A stretch of 64,000 bases of DNA from Gari tellinella (taxonomy: Eukaryota; Mollusca; Bivalvia; Cardiida; Psammobiidae), in NCBI GenBank assembly GCA_922989275.2, contig OV277861.1, positions 42,447,623 through 42,511,622 on the forward strand, given 5' to 3'. Of this stretch, positions 38,301 to 53,300 are shown one piece after another. A program made the position numbers and the translations under genes. Below the pieces are notes generated by a model. That model did no database searches. It saw only the letters and a program-made list of their open reading frames with translations, and was not told the origin of the DNA. Numbering within the stretch: the stretch's first letter is position 1; every line of letters begins with the position of its first letter.

Positions 38301-41300
38301 AAGCCATTTGTCTGCCCATACACTAACTTTCGATATGTCTCTATTGATCTGAGATGTCATGAGTACTGGATCATTCCCTATAATAAACAAGCTCGTATCA
38401 TCCGCAAATAAACGAATGTTAGTACCAATATCATTGACAATATCATTTATAAAAACAAGGAAAAGCAGAGGACCAAGGATTGAACCCTGTGGTACCCCTG
38501 CTTTGATATATTTCCAGTCAGAAAAAGTGCCTGGCAAAGCAACACGTTGTTTTCTGTTGGTTAAATAGTTGGTCAGCCACTCAAGCAGACCTCCTGTAAC
38601 ACCAGCAGCCTTCAGCTTTTCAATTAAACCTTTGTGCCAAACTCTATCAAAGGCTTTGCTGATGTCACAGAAGATCACTCGAATTTCTAAGCCAGAATCA
38701 ACAGCTCGACAAAAAGTATTATATAAATAGGCCAATTGGTTTGTGGTTGAGTCTCCTGGAGTGAAACCAGACTGGACATCTGAGATGACATTATGATCAT
38801 GAAAAAAGTTGTAGAGATGTTTAAAAATAATCTTTTCAAAGACTTTATCTACGGCACTGAGCAATGAAATAGGTCGATAATTTGATACCATTGAGGGATC
38901 CCCTGATTTAAATATTGGGCACACATTTGCCTCTTTCCAACAGGTTGGTATCTTGGAAGTTTCGAGACTTTGATTAAATAACTTACTTAATGGTAGGGAT
39001 ATTTCGTTGGCTAACTCCCGCAAGATACGGTTGTTGATCTCATCAGGACCTACAGCTTTACCTGTTTGGAGATTTTTAAGAGTTTCATTTACTTCTTCGG
39101 GAGTAATTATGATTGACAAGAGACTGTAATTAGGGACGGGGAGATCTTGAAGTACCTGATGTTCATCGTCTATCAGAGTTTGTTCTTGGAAGAAATTATT
39201 TAAGAGGTTTGCTTTTTCCAAATCGTCAGAAAGAATAAGTGAATTATATTGGAGAGGAGGAATAGACGTTTTGCGACCAGGACAGATAAATTGTTTTAGG
39301 GAATTCCACCAACATTTCGAAGTACGATTTTCAGCTGATAAATTATGAATTAATTTTTCATTACATTCAAGTTTACGCTTCCTGATCATGGCTATGGTTT
39401 CGTTCCTAATTTTTCTAAATTTTTCCCAGTGATAGGCGTTATTGGTCCGTTTTGCTTTTTTGTAGGCCCGCTTACGTTTTCGAATATTACGTTTTATAGA
39501 AGATGTAATCCAAGTTGGTTCATTTGGTTTTATGTTTACCATTTTGTTAAAAATACATTGTTTTGAAATAGATAAAATAAAGTATGTAATCTGGTTTGCG
39601 TGTATAGTTATGTCATTGTCATAAAGTAAGTTCCAATCGGACGCGCTAGCTATTGATCGTAACCTATTATAATCACCAGTATTAAAGTTCCATACACGTC
39701 GTTTAAAAGATTTTGGTTTGTTAGAAATGTAATTTAAAATTCCATAAACAGGACAATGATAACGAACATTTTGGTCTAAAAATGGATCCCCAACCCCGGA
39801 TAGTAATAATGAAACATCTTTACTAACAAAAATCAAGTCAAGAATAGAAGAAGATGTCTCTGTGTAGTGAGTTGACTCATCTATACACTGTTGTAACGAA
39901 AACTGCTTACACAAAGACGTAACTCTTCTCCGAGCGGCATCATTTGAAGTATTGTAATTAAAATCCCCAGTGATAATAATATCTGTTAAGCCTGTATCGA
40001 GAGCAAAGTGGAAGGAACTGTCAATTGTGTCTTCATAACGTTTGTCAGCACTTGGAGGTCTGTAAAAGAGACCAAACAGGAGCCGTTTGAATGTCAGATG
40101 AATTTCTATCCATATGCATTCTATTCCCTTAGGTTCAAGGTCAGGTCTTCTTTTGTAGTGTATACAATCTTTTACATATAACAAAAGGCCTCCATGGCTA
40201 TCACCATCACGATCCTTACGCTCGGGAGCAGCATAGGAATCAATCAAGAGATCAGTAGTTGAGAGGGTAGGGTTAAGCCATGTTTCAGTAAAGCCAAGAA
40301 TATCAAAAGCTTCTAACTCAGAACTCAAAATGTCAATCTTGTGAAAAATGCTTTGCACATTGTAATGTACGAATGAAAGATGCTTCGAAGGATCTATAGA
40401 TTTAAATAGGGATGAGTTTGGACATGATGTATTACTAGTACTGTCCGAATCAGAAAAGGGACCTGGGTTTGGATGTATATCTCCAGAGATAATAATCAGT
40501 ATGAAAATCCATAATATAACTGTCGTTGAGGAAAGAAGAGTAATAATACAGTAGAGTGAAAATAGGGCATTTTCTTTCTGGGTTTGGTTAAGAGGCATTA
40601 CTTTCCAGTATCTGCCTATGCACAATGCTCTTTGTCGACACAGTTCACGAGTTTTAACTAGATCATTATTGATAGAATACATACATATGGTGCTATTTGC
40701 AACAAATGCAAGAACAATCAACATAATAAGAAATGAAAATCGATAACGTATGCCGCAAGTGCTGTGTGAGGCAGTTACCCCACTGTAGTTGCATACGGAA
40801 ACTTTCGACCACGCTATCTATTAATTGTCCTCTGCAAACTATGTGGTCTAAAACATAGATCTGTTCAGATTTATCAGCATTTAGAAAATACCATCAAAAT
40901 GTCAAACAGTTTGGATCTAGATCAGACGTAGAGTAACTTGGTGTCTTGTTTGCGTCTTGTATGCGTCCTAACTAAGTACTACTCAAAGTTTGCTAAAGAC
41001 TAAGGGTGTAAACCTCCATAGGTACCAATGCAGTGACACTATCATTTTCAGCCGTATAACCTCTAACATGTTTGTTCAATTCCATGACACTTGGGTAAAT
41101 AATTGTTAGGGGTTTAATTTACAGATATTGATAACGTGTACACTTGTTAGGTTATGTAGGCGAAACTCGAATAAATTATTCAAAATGTGAAATTTCTGAG
41201 ATTTCACTAAAGTTTTCAAGTTCATTGAATTCTCTACATTTTAATGCTCTTGGAAATGTTATTCGCTTTTATAAACAATGCTTTACCTTTTAATGTTCTA

Positions 41301-44300
41301 TTGTACCCGTTATTAAATGTAAAGCATTTTCGTTTACTAAAAACACAATTTGTAATTATTTCAGATTTCAGTGAAAAAGTTATATTTTGTCTATTTTACC
41401 AATGAACCTGTACGGAACATTTACATGTTTGAGTCACATTAAAACCTATAGAATGAACCTCTAGCTACAACCCCAGCACATTTTGTTGAAATAAAAAATA
41501 ACTGTGAAAGATACCAAGTGAAATACTGATGGTGTCGATGTATTGGTTCCTATGAAGCCTTTGGTGCTTAGCAAATTTGAGTACAATAGTATTTGCAAAA
41601 GATATCACAAATCCGTCCACAGGATACAGCAAGTTAAAATTGGCCTATTGCACCATAAATACGCCTTCTACACCTTTAAACTCATCCACTAACGAAACTT
41701 GTTCTTCTTTCTTTAAACAGTCCTAATACAGGTATGCACCAAAATCAATATTTCTATATTGTAGCATATGGTAGCTCGAATCAGGCTGAAAGTCCCTGTA
41801 AAGCAGAATTCGCATTAAGACGCATTCTTGTTTACTTTCAATCTACTTTAAGTGGTGACCTGTCTTAAAGACTAGAAACAGGTTTTGGGGTAATGGGTTA
41901 AAATCGTGGAATTTTCAAATAAGGTTACATTACACCCATAACGTCATCAGCCCCGTGATACAGTGGAGAATCTGTTATTCTTTCCCGTTTAAACGCAAAC
42001 GTACGCAAACGCAAAGCACTAAAACGTAGAAAAGAACAACTTTTGGACAATTCTGATAATTCTTGTTTGTCCTGGTGGCAAACAGTTTGGAGCCTGATCA
42101 GACGCCGGGTTACCCGGCGTCTGATCTGGCTACAAACTGTTTGCACTGCAAATAATAGTTTTAGCGTAAACGCGTTTATTGGGAAAGAATAACAGATTCT
42201 CCACTGTATATTTGGTATGTCATTATTAACCCTTTCGTAGCCAAATTGTGTCATCTCTTTATCCCCTTATTGTCATTATATTGTCTTTTTTAAAAAGTTG
42301 CAGAATCTATTATTTCATTGTAAGATTTAAAGCAGTTTGACCGAAAATATATCGGTACGAGTGTCAAGCAGTTTGGATTCTGATCAGTTTCAGCGTAAAA
42401 CGTTAGTCACATGTGGCGGTAGAGTAGAGAAGGTGTTATTCTTTCCTGTTCAAACGCAAACGAAACAGAAACCAGCGATAATTTTAGAAATCAGATGAAG
42501 GAGTCCTCGGGATGCACATTCTGTAAAACATTGAGTCCTTGAGACAAACATCGAGTCCTTGAGGTGAAAACTTAATCCAATATCTAATAACTTGTTTCTA
42601 GCTTTGAAGACAGGTGACTACTTAAAGCAGGTCGAAAGTAAACATTCTGCTTAACTTTCAACCTTATTTAAGCTAATTTTTGCTTATGAGTAATAGGTTA
42701 ATAAAGGTCAGAAGCTATGGGTCCATGGGACTAGCAACTTTTTAAATTATGAGTCCCTGGCAATTTTAATGAGCAAATGACTCGGGATGCGCAGGTAAAA
42801 TTATCACTGCAGAAACGCATCGCAATAAAATGTAAAAAAGAACAACTTTTTGACAATTCTGACTATTTCTTTTCATCTGAGTGGCAAACAGTTTGAAGCC
42901 CGGTCAGACGCAGGCTCCAAACTGTTTGCAATGGACATAATAATTTTAGCGTAAACGCGTTTATTGCGAAAGAATAACGTTTTCTCTACAGTACATATAA
43001 AATGGATCACAGTAAATCGTTATTCAGCAGTTACAATTGCAACACCAAAATAAGCCTTACTTACCACAGTATACTGGAATAGAGAATTAAACAAATAATT
43101 ATGAAATAAGCACAGTTGTGAGTAAAAGCAGCTAGAACGCTTAGCAGTCTATTTAGAAATGGTTTGCCAACTATACGTGTCAAACATAGGGCATGAAGCA
43201 ACCGTTGCTTTATACTGCGTCTCACGTATTGTAAGACAATATAAGAGCAATTAGAGCGCTTTGGTTAACATATTCAAACGTTTGAACCCAAACGAAAGTC
43301 CGGAAAATGATTAGACGCTGAATAAGTCGGCATCTGACGAGGATCCAGACTACATGACAGCTACACAAACAATTTTAGACCACCACTAGGAGGCAACTCA
43401 TTTTTTTTAACAAAATGTATCGTGGCATATTGTTTTTTGATGTACAGTAGAACCTTTCTATTACGTCCACTAAAGTGAATGCTAAGTGTCCGTATGAAGG
43501 ACAGGTGACAGCTTAAAGCAATGTAAAAGTGAAACAGAAAGCTCCTGTAGGAGCTTTCTGTTTCACTTTCACATTGCTTTAAGCAGTCACCTATCTTAAA
43601 CGACTAATATTTGACACAGCTTAATGGTCGTAATAGAGAGGTTCTACTGTATTTGCAAGTATAATTTAAAACATAGTACCGCATAAAGACAATGTTACGA
43701 AACAGAGAAGACGTAGTTTATGCCACGTTCAAACGAAACGCAATGCACTACTACAGTAAAACCTCTCTATTACGACCACTATATTATGTTAATTATTAGG
43801 TGTTTATGACAGGTGACTGCTTAAAGCAAGGTGACAGTAAAACAGAAGGCTCCTATTGGAGCTTTCTGTTTTACTGTCACCTTGCTTTAAGCTGTCACCT
43901 GTCTTTTAAATAATCAATTATCCTTCGTTTTTGTGGTTGTAATAGAGATGTTTTAATGTTTACATATAATTTGGACATTTCTTGAAAATGTCGACGATTA
44001 CTTTTAATCTGAGTGGCAAGCAGCTTGGAGCGTAATCAGATCTGTGTCTATCTATACTGTTTGCACAGACACCGTTCAGTATTTGTACTAGTTGTTGCTT
44101 AATGCATGATCAAAGTAAAGCAGAATGCCCTTTAAAACTCAGAGGTCTACAAACTAACTCTATTAGCAGTTGCTTATTTGCCCTAATAAAAATTGGACAG
44201 TCTATTCTGAACTTTCGTGACAGATTTAATGAGTATTAAACTGACAAACAATGCAGAAGACGTTATGCTCCCCCGTTTAAACAATGCAAGAAGAACAATT

Positions 44301-47300
44301 TATTTAATTTTTGTTTAATATCTTATTATGTTCGCCTGTATGGTAAACAAACTGAAAGCCTGGTCAGACGCTGGGTTACTGTTTGCAATTGATATCATTG
44401 TTTTAGCATAAAGGCATTTTTAAGAGAGAAAAAAATAACGTCTTCTCCTTAGCGGTCACTTAATTATCTAGATACTGTAAAACTGGTTTTATTCGCGAGA
44501 ATATAATTTACGCGTTATACACGAATATGTTGCCTCGCGTCTCTAGTTTTGAAAATAGGGGACTTCTTAAAGCAGGTAGAAAGTAAAGCAGAATGTGCCT
44601 TAATGCACATTCTGCTTTACTTTCAGCCTGCTTTAAGCTACCACCTGCTAGAAACATTGCATGATGTCGCGAATTAATACAAATCGCATTTACGCGAAAT
44701 ATTCATGACGCGAAAAATACATGTTTTACAGAATACTTTCTGACATTCCAATTCTGACATTTCTTGTCAGATTTATGAGTATTAATCTTACCGAATTGAG
44801 TACCGTAGGTCAACAAGTGACCCGTGGTCGTGGTTCCGTCAGCTTCCGTCGGAAGTGCAAATGGAGTTTGATCAGACGTACAGTTGTTAGGGGCAACAGA
44901 CGCTGTAGCTCCATTTGAACACTGAAATATCAACCATTTTACATACACCTCAGGTCATATTCTACATGTGTCTTTTCATTATGTAGTTCTTTCAGATTGC
45001 TTCTTAAACCCAACTCTATCTAATCTTATGTGTATGATAGTTGATATGTTTGTTTTAAAGTTGTTTGATTATAGTATCTTATAACTCTGAATAGAGTGGT
45101 AGTGTACAAAGTGATTACTGGTATGTTCTGTTATTACTGATGTATCGTACACCTAAGAGAAATAAATAAATAAATACACCCTTTCTTCAGATATTTTATT
45201 CCGATGTTTCAAATATAAATCGTCTTGCCTGTCATTTGCAAACAGTATAGTACCGCGTCATGCGCTGTCTGATCTGTATCCAAACTGTTTGACACTAGCC
45301 TATTGGTTCTCCTTTAGGGCCCTCTGAGCGGTGTCTATCTACACTGTTTGCACATCACAAGTGTACTCTTCACGTATACACTGTTTGTGAAAGACACTTA
45401 TACGCGTCATTAGGGGTTAGTGGGTTAAGATTATATATTATGAAAATAGCCCAAGATACTTACAATACAAGAAAACCTTCTGGTTGTGGATATAATAGCC
45501 GCATCTAGGTTATAAACCACTGAGCACTGGTACCCGTTATATGCCATATTAGCCACGCAGTAGAACTCTCCCCCGGCTGCAATGTAAGAATGGTGTATAT
45601 GATGATAAATGCGTGTATTTTTAAACTATTACCAAATATATAAAAAGTAAATATGATGATAAGTGCGTGCATTTTTAAACTATTACCAAATATATAAAAA
45701 GTAAATATGATGATAAGTGCGTGCATTTTTAAACCATTACCCAATGTATAAAAGGTAAATATGATGATAAGTGCGTGTATTTTTAAACTATTACCAAATA
45801 TATAAAAAGTAAATATGATGATAAGTGCGTGCATTTTTAAACCATTACCCAATGTATAAAAGGTAAATATGATGATAAGTGCGTGTATTTTTAAACTATT
45901 ACCAAATATATAAAAAGTAAATATGATGATAAGTGCGTGCATTTTTAAACCATTACCCAATGTATAAAAGGTAAATATGATGATAAGTGCGTGTATTTTT
46001 AAACTATTACCAAATATATAAAAGGTAAATATGATGATAAGTGCGTGCATTTTTAAACCATTACACAATGTATAAAAGGTAAATATGATGATAAGTGCGT
46101 GTATTTTTAAACTATTACCAAATATATAAAAAGTAAATATGATGATAAGTGCGTGCATTTTTAAACTATTACCAAATATATAAAAAGTAAATATGATGAT
46201 AAGTGCGTGCATTTTTAAACCATTACCCAATGTATAAAAGGTAAATATGATGATAAGTGCGTGTATTTTTAAACTATTACCAAATATATAAAAAGTAAAT
46301 ATGATGATAAGTGCGTGCATTTTTAAACCATTACCCAATGTATAAAAGGTAAATATGATGATAAGTGCGTGCATTTTTAAACAATTACCAAATATATAAA
46401 AAGTAAATATGATGATAAGTGCGTGCATTTTTAAACCATTACCCAATGTATAAAAGGTAAATATGATGATAAGTGCGTGTATTTTTAAACCATTACCAAA
46501 TATATAAAAAGTAAATATGATGATAAGTGCGTGCATTTTTAAACCATTACCCAATGTATAAAAGGTAAATATGATGATAAGTGCGTGTATTTTTAAACTA
46601 TTACCAAATATATAAAAAGTAAATATGATGATAAGTGCGTGCATTTTTAAACCATTACCCAATGTATAAAAGGTAAATATGATGATAAGTGCGTGTATTT
46701 TCAAACCATTGCCCAATATGTAAAAGGTAAATATGATGATAAGTGCGTGCATTTTCAAACCATTACCCAATGTATAAAAGTGTCGTAAACCTGGGTTTTG
46801 GTCTGCATTGTTGTTTATACTATATTATATACTATGGTAGATTATTGGTCTACATGGTTGTCAATTTAGTTTTATATAGATTCTATGTTTGGGTCTACAC
46901 TGTTGTGTGTAGTTTAAATTGCTGAGTTGGAGCATTAACCTTTAAAGTGCTAATAAGTTAAGGTATTTTGAACAAGACCTTCTGTATGGTTGATGAGAGA
47001 CCAGTTAATAAACAGTTTGCATTTTGGATCCAGATCTGAGTAGTTGAATTCTGTAGAATTGGATCTAAACTGTGAACTGATACTGTAACTTCTCAGGCAC
47101 TTTAAGGATTAATCTTTATGTATATTACTTCATGTATGCTCAATATATTGTTTTACTTATTACCTCCAATAAAGTAACATTAAAGTGCTTTAGGCATTTA
47201 TTGTGTACTCAGTGACCTGTGTGTGCACTGACCCATGTGTATTGAATGAGTCAGCCTCCCATTGGCACTGAGCTAACTAGTAGATTGTGTATTTACTCTG

Positions 47301-50300
47301 AGCCTTTGCTCAGGATCCACACTTTGGATCCAGGTCAAATGCTTATGTAGAGATAGAATCTAGAGATTGAGCTCCAAGATAGTCAGTTAATAACATCAGT
47401 TTCCATGCCAATAGATAAAGATTGTGTATTGGAGCAGTAGCCCTGGTGATTAGAGCTGACCTACTTTCTATTTATTGACCACCCCTATTTACCTGGGCTA
47501 TGTCTTTGTAAATCTCTATTTAAACACATAGAAAAGCATAGTAATATGATGCATTTAAGTATTTCAAAACTTTATGGTAAAGCAGGATAGCTGGCATTAG
47601 GTACCAATGCCAGGATCCAGCTTCTAAGATTTGTTTACATAACATTCCTTTTGGCCCCTTATCCCTAGATCAGATAAGAATATCATCATGTTAATTACAA
47701 TGCTTTTGTTTATATTTTAAGTTGAGTGACCTGTATCATTGAATTTCTTATCTTGTGAACTATATTTTCATTTGTTAATCCTTGAAGATAAGTTGTTAAA
47801 CTTTACTATAATTAGGCAAAACTTGTCTGGAAAGTGACCCCCTAGCCTCAGGGAGCCATCTTGAGTTTGGGCTATAGCCTCTAGGTCAATCTTTTACATC
47901 AAAATTTAAGACTTTAAACTAAGAGTTTGCAGACATATTTAATATCACAAGATAGGGAATTTCATGAGCTTTAATTTGGTATAAGTTTTATATTATGACA
48001 ATATTGCATTTTGTGGTATTTGCCATTTGTTTACATTTAGCCCCTCTGTGGGAGGAGCTAAAATCATGTTGTTGACTCATAGCCAATCAGAATGCAGGGA
48101 GTTTCTTGGCTCTGGGCCAGCAGCCAGAGGGTATAAATACTGGCTGCTGAGCCTGATCATCATCTGATTCTAGAGAGATCTCAGGAATTACTTTAGGAAA
48201 CTTCATTACTTGTAGGTTGAGACTTGTAAAGATATTCATGGAAATTAATTAATAATTAATACAGAAATAAGGATGTGGTTATTACTTTTGGCTGTACTTC
48301 TGAACTTGTGTTTAAGTTTAACTCTCAACTTAGTCATTCTCACCTTAGCTGGAATTTACTATTTCCAAAACTATTATAATTATGAGTGGCTAGCAGTCAG
48401 TTGCAGGGTTTTGTGTACATTAAGTTAGTGAATTAGTTTGAACAGTTTCTAGTATTCTAAAATAAACATTAAATTTGATCCAATTTACAACAGCATTTGT
48501 TCTTCATTCATCCTGACAAGAGAGTTAGAAGAACGGAGTTATGATCCGGAGCCTGAAGTGTTATATTATAGTGATATAATATAATAATAATTTAATTAAT
48601 GTAAAACGCGAGAAGACATTTACGCGACAAAAGGTAAATATGATGATAAGTGCGTGTATTTTCAAACCATTACCCAATATGTAAAAGGTAAATATGATGA
48701 TAAACGTGTGCATTTTTAAACCATTACCCAATGTATAAAAGGTAAATATGATGATAAGTGCGTGTATTTTCAAACCATTACCCAATGTATAAAACGTAAA
48801 TATGATGATAAGTGTGGCATTTTTAAACCATTACCCAATATGTAAAATGTAAATATGACGATAAGTGCGTGCATTTTTAAACCATTGCCCAATATGTAAA
48901 AGGTAAATATGATGATAAGTGCGTGCATTTTCAAACCATTACCCAATGTATAAAAGGTAAATATGATGATAAGTGCGTGTATTTTCAAACCATTACCCAA
49001 TATATAAAAAGTAAATATGATGATAAGTGTGTGCATTTTTAAACCATTACACAATGTATAAAAGGTAAATATGATGATTAGTGCGTGCATTTTTAAACCA
49101 TTACCCAATGTATAAAAGGTAAATATGATGATAAGTGCGTGCATTTTTAAACCATTACCCAATGTATAAAAGGTAAATATGATGATTAGTGCGTGCATTT
49201 TTAAACCATTACCCAATGTATAAAAGGTAAATATGATGATTTGTGCGTGCATTTTTAAACCATTACCCAATGTATAAAAGGTAAATATGATGATTAGTGT
49301 GTGCATTTTTAAACCATTACACAATGTATAAAGGTAAATATGATGATAAGTGTGTGCATTTTTAAACCCTTACCCAATGTATAAAAGGTAAATATGATGA
49401 TAAGTGCGTGCATTTTTAAACCATTAACCAATATATACTCCACTTCATACAGTCATAAAATACGCACAATAAGACACAGGCAAGTAGTGATTGCTCTGTC
49501 ACAATTGAAAAAAATCTGAAACAAAATATTGAAAACAGGGGTCTGGTCCACTTCATTGACACAATCGCTGGTCATACGGTAATAATTCCTAAGAAAGAGT
49601 ATATTCAGAAGTGTTAAAACTACCGGACAATAAGCCTCATCAGTTATCCAAGAAAAATCATGCTTACAATAATCTTGAATAGACTGAAACCACAAGCAGA
49701 AGAGACCATCGCAGAAGAACAGACAAGATTCAGAGCTGGACACAGCACCACAGAACATATATCCAACCTCATAAATACCTGCATCATCAGCAAAATCAGC
49801 ATATTTCAACAAGACTTTTGAAAGAGTTTGGCATGCAGCATTATGGACACCATGAGGAAATACAATATCGGTGGGAATTTTATAAGGGTCATACAACAGT
49901 TGTATGAAAAAGCTTGTAGAACAGTGATTATTAGTGGCAACTTATGTGAACTGTTCAGAACCACAGTTTTACCCTTTACCCCATAGCCTGTTTCTAGTTT
50001 TGAAAATAGGTTACTACTTAAAGCAGGTTGAAAGTAAAGGGCGCATTCTGCTTTAATTTCAGTCTGCTTGAAGCTACCACCTGCTAGAATACGGAAAGTA
50101 TTAAATATGAGACATATTCATTACGGTATATATTGGAACTATTTTCTTCAGCGGATGAATAAAATGAATGTGCTAAATGGCGCTTCTATAAGGGAAAGGG
50201 TTAAGCCAGACTAAGTTGCTTTCTGTCACCAGCTCTGTTCAACATCTTCGTGATACGATAAATGTCTGAGGCATTGGACAAACACCAGGGAATTGTCAGT

Positions 50301-53300
50301 ATTGTAAGAAGAAATACACATGTCACAAATCTTAGCATTGCAGACGATATTGATGGGCTGGCAGGATCTCTGCAGGAAATCTTTGACAACAAATTTTCTC
50401 ACATAACTACCTTTGTTTTCTATAGCGAACAACGAACACGAATATCCTTGTCTTCAACATGTGTGAGATCAATATGATGACGTCACTATAACGTCAATAT
50501 TTATAACGGCGTTTTGACGTCACCGGGTTTCCAAAATCTCCAATTGCTTTTAAAAAAATTAGCTTAAAATCGTTGGATATGTGAGAAAAAGAATATGTCA
50601 CTCGTCGATGTTTAAGACAATTTGATCTCAAACTCGTCTAGAATAGAAAAGTTATTAAGCTCGCCAAGGCTCGCTTAATAACATTTCAATTCTATACTCG
50701 TTTGAGATCAGCTTGTCTTAAACATCAACTCATGACAGATCCTATATATCCACTATATATAGGATGGAGATAAGTGCTAAAAAACCAAAACTATGACAAT
50801 ACAGAAGATATTGAAGAGGTCAATGGGGTCAATGGTCAAAGGCTAAAGACAGTTGATCTAACAACCTTCAAGTACCTATGGGGTCTATTGTGACACACAA
50901 TGGGGTTACACACGAAGTTTGGCCTCGAATTGCACACACAGTTGCTGCGCTTTCAAAGCCGATGCCCATTTGGACAGGACAGGACAGGAATGCCTCACAC
51001 TGCAACAAGACGAGACTGATGCGCTCACTTGTTAATCGTAATATCCATGCATGTTTGTTAGACTTAGGCGCTGACAGCAGAACTCCAATGTCACGAGCTG
51101 AGATGCTACAAAAGGATTCTTAACATCTCCTACAATAGACCACATTACCAATAAAGAGGTCCGCATTCAGGTTCGGGCACTGATTGGCCCTTATATGAAT
51201 AGCTTGTCACTTGTCACAACAGTATAGGCACTATTCTAGGGAGCAGTTAATGGAACAAAACGGCATGGACAACAAAAAGTGATCAGGCCTGAGTATTGCA
51301 GCAACTCGGAAGTCAGAAGGTAGTCGATAACATGACTAAATGGAGAGAGATTGTCATTACGTCAACTACCACGACCAGCCATTTTACGGTACAAGTAATG
51401 TAAAGAAAATGTAAATATAGGCAATAATATGTGAGAAATGTGCGAATTACGAAGTTTACCTGAGTACGCAATTTCTTGGGAACAAGTGGTATAGTTGAAA
51501 GTCATCTTTGTCGTGTCTGTACATACGTCCCAGTTGTCGACGGTGTCTGCACAGGCTGTATTAGTGCCATCGCTGTACGAATAGTCGGCAGTGTAGAGTA
51601 GAGTGTCCGCACAGGCTATAGGCGCGTCAACTTCATTTCCTGTTCAAGTTCAGTAAAATTTCTCAATTGCGACCACAAAATTGTTTCAATTATTAGGTGT
51701 TTAAGACGGATGACTGTTAAAAGCAAGATGACAGTAACACAGAAAGCTCCTTTATGAGTTTTCTGTTTTACTGTCAGATTGCTTTAAGCTGTCACGTGTG
51801 TTGCATACACTCTTTTTGTGGTCGTAATGGAAAGGTTGTGTAGTAAATGCATGGCAATAATAGAAAATATCTATGAATCTCTTACATTGTGTATTTATCT
51901 TTATTGACTTATCAATATGCTTGTACATGTATATGAAAATATGAACTCAGTGGATTTTAAGAACCTGGGGCCCGTTTTACTAAACTACTTACGCAAAATG
52001 TTTGCGTAAGTCAAAATTTTAAATTTTAATTTATATTTTTTATTATCACTTGCTACAAACAGCAAATAGTCAGATCAGAGGACGCGCTTTTAGCGCGTCC
52101 TCTGATCTGGCTATTTGCTGTTTGCAAACGTTTATGATCGAAAAATAAGAGTTAAAAGAGTTTGACTTACGCAAAAGTTTTGCGTAAGTAGTTTAGTAAA
52201 ACTGGCCCCAGGTAATAAATTCATACAGTGGAAAAGATGCTATTCTTTCCCAAATAAACAGCGTTTACGTTGAAACTATTAATTCCATTGCAAAATGAAT
52301 TGGAGCCAGGTCTGACGCCGGGTAAGCTGGCGTCTGATCCGGATCAACATTGTTTGCTAGTCAGATTAGTATAAATTGTTAGAAATTTCAAAAAGGTTAA
52401 CTTTCTACATTCTGTTACATTGCATTTACATGTACGTTTAATCTATAACCTTTAATAAATACCCTGTTTCTGAAATTGAAGGCGCATTCTGCTTTACTCT
52501 CAGCCTGCTTCAAGCAACCTTCTGCTAGAATATAGGAACTATTTTTATGCTATATATTCATGACGGTATACCTTGAAACTTATTTCTTCAATGGATGCAT
52601 ATATTAAACGAGTTAAAATGAGTATTTATGGAGTAATGGCTTAAACGAGAACTAATGACGTCTCTTCCGCTGCATTATACGTACCTGATTTGACGAGCAC
52701 GTGGAACTCCAATGTAGGCACGGCAATGCCAAACTCACATATGTCAGCCATTGTGAGGCTGTCTGAGGCTGAAACCCTCAGTCGCTCGTTTCCAGCATTC
52801 ACTTCAACACCTGTGGAAATCAAAACACAATTAAGCTTGAACCTCTTAATACATTGAATCCTAGCAACGAGTATACTCGGCACTCACAAAATATATCTTC
52901 ATGTAATCACAGGTACTTGACACATAGATCTAGATCTATTACCAAAAATTTTTTTTTTATTTTTTTTGGTAATAGAGATAGATCTATGTGCCAAGTACCT
53001 GTGCATGTAGTATATACAGTAATACACTGTGATACATGTATGTATGATAAGGCTACACTTTTCTTTTGCAAAGTGTGTATATATGTACCTTGGTTAGAGG
53101 ACTCCCTCTCATCAAGGTTTGCACTATTTGTCAAGTTTGCAATACATGTATAGTTTTAAAATAAACCCTTATTAGTCAGAAATGGTCTAGACTTAATTGG
53201 ATATTGGAATTGTCCATTACAGGTTTCAGAGGTGAATGAGTACAATGGAGAAAACGTTATTCTTTCCCGTTGAAACGAAACGAAACGCACTAAAAAGGAG

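Noticed and set aside
45505..46770. 421-codon - strand frame of repeated ALIIIFTFYTLGNGLKMH units
   Set aside because: It is the translation of the 54-bp satellite (54 is divisible by 3) and reads into gene 2 exon 6 in the wrong frame. It is intronic.
48561..49324. - strand frames of the same hydrophobic 18-residue unit
   Set aside because: Right half of the same satellite.
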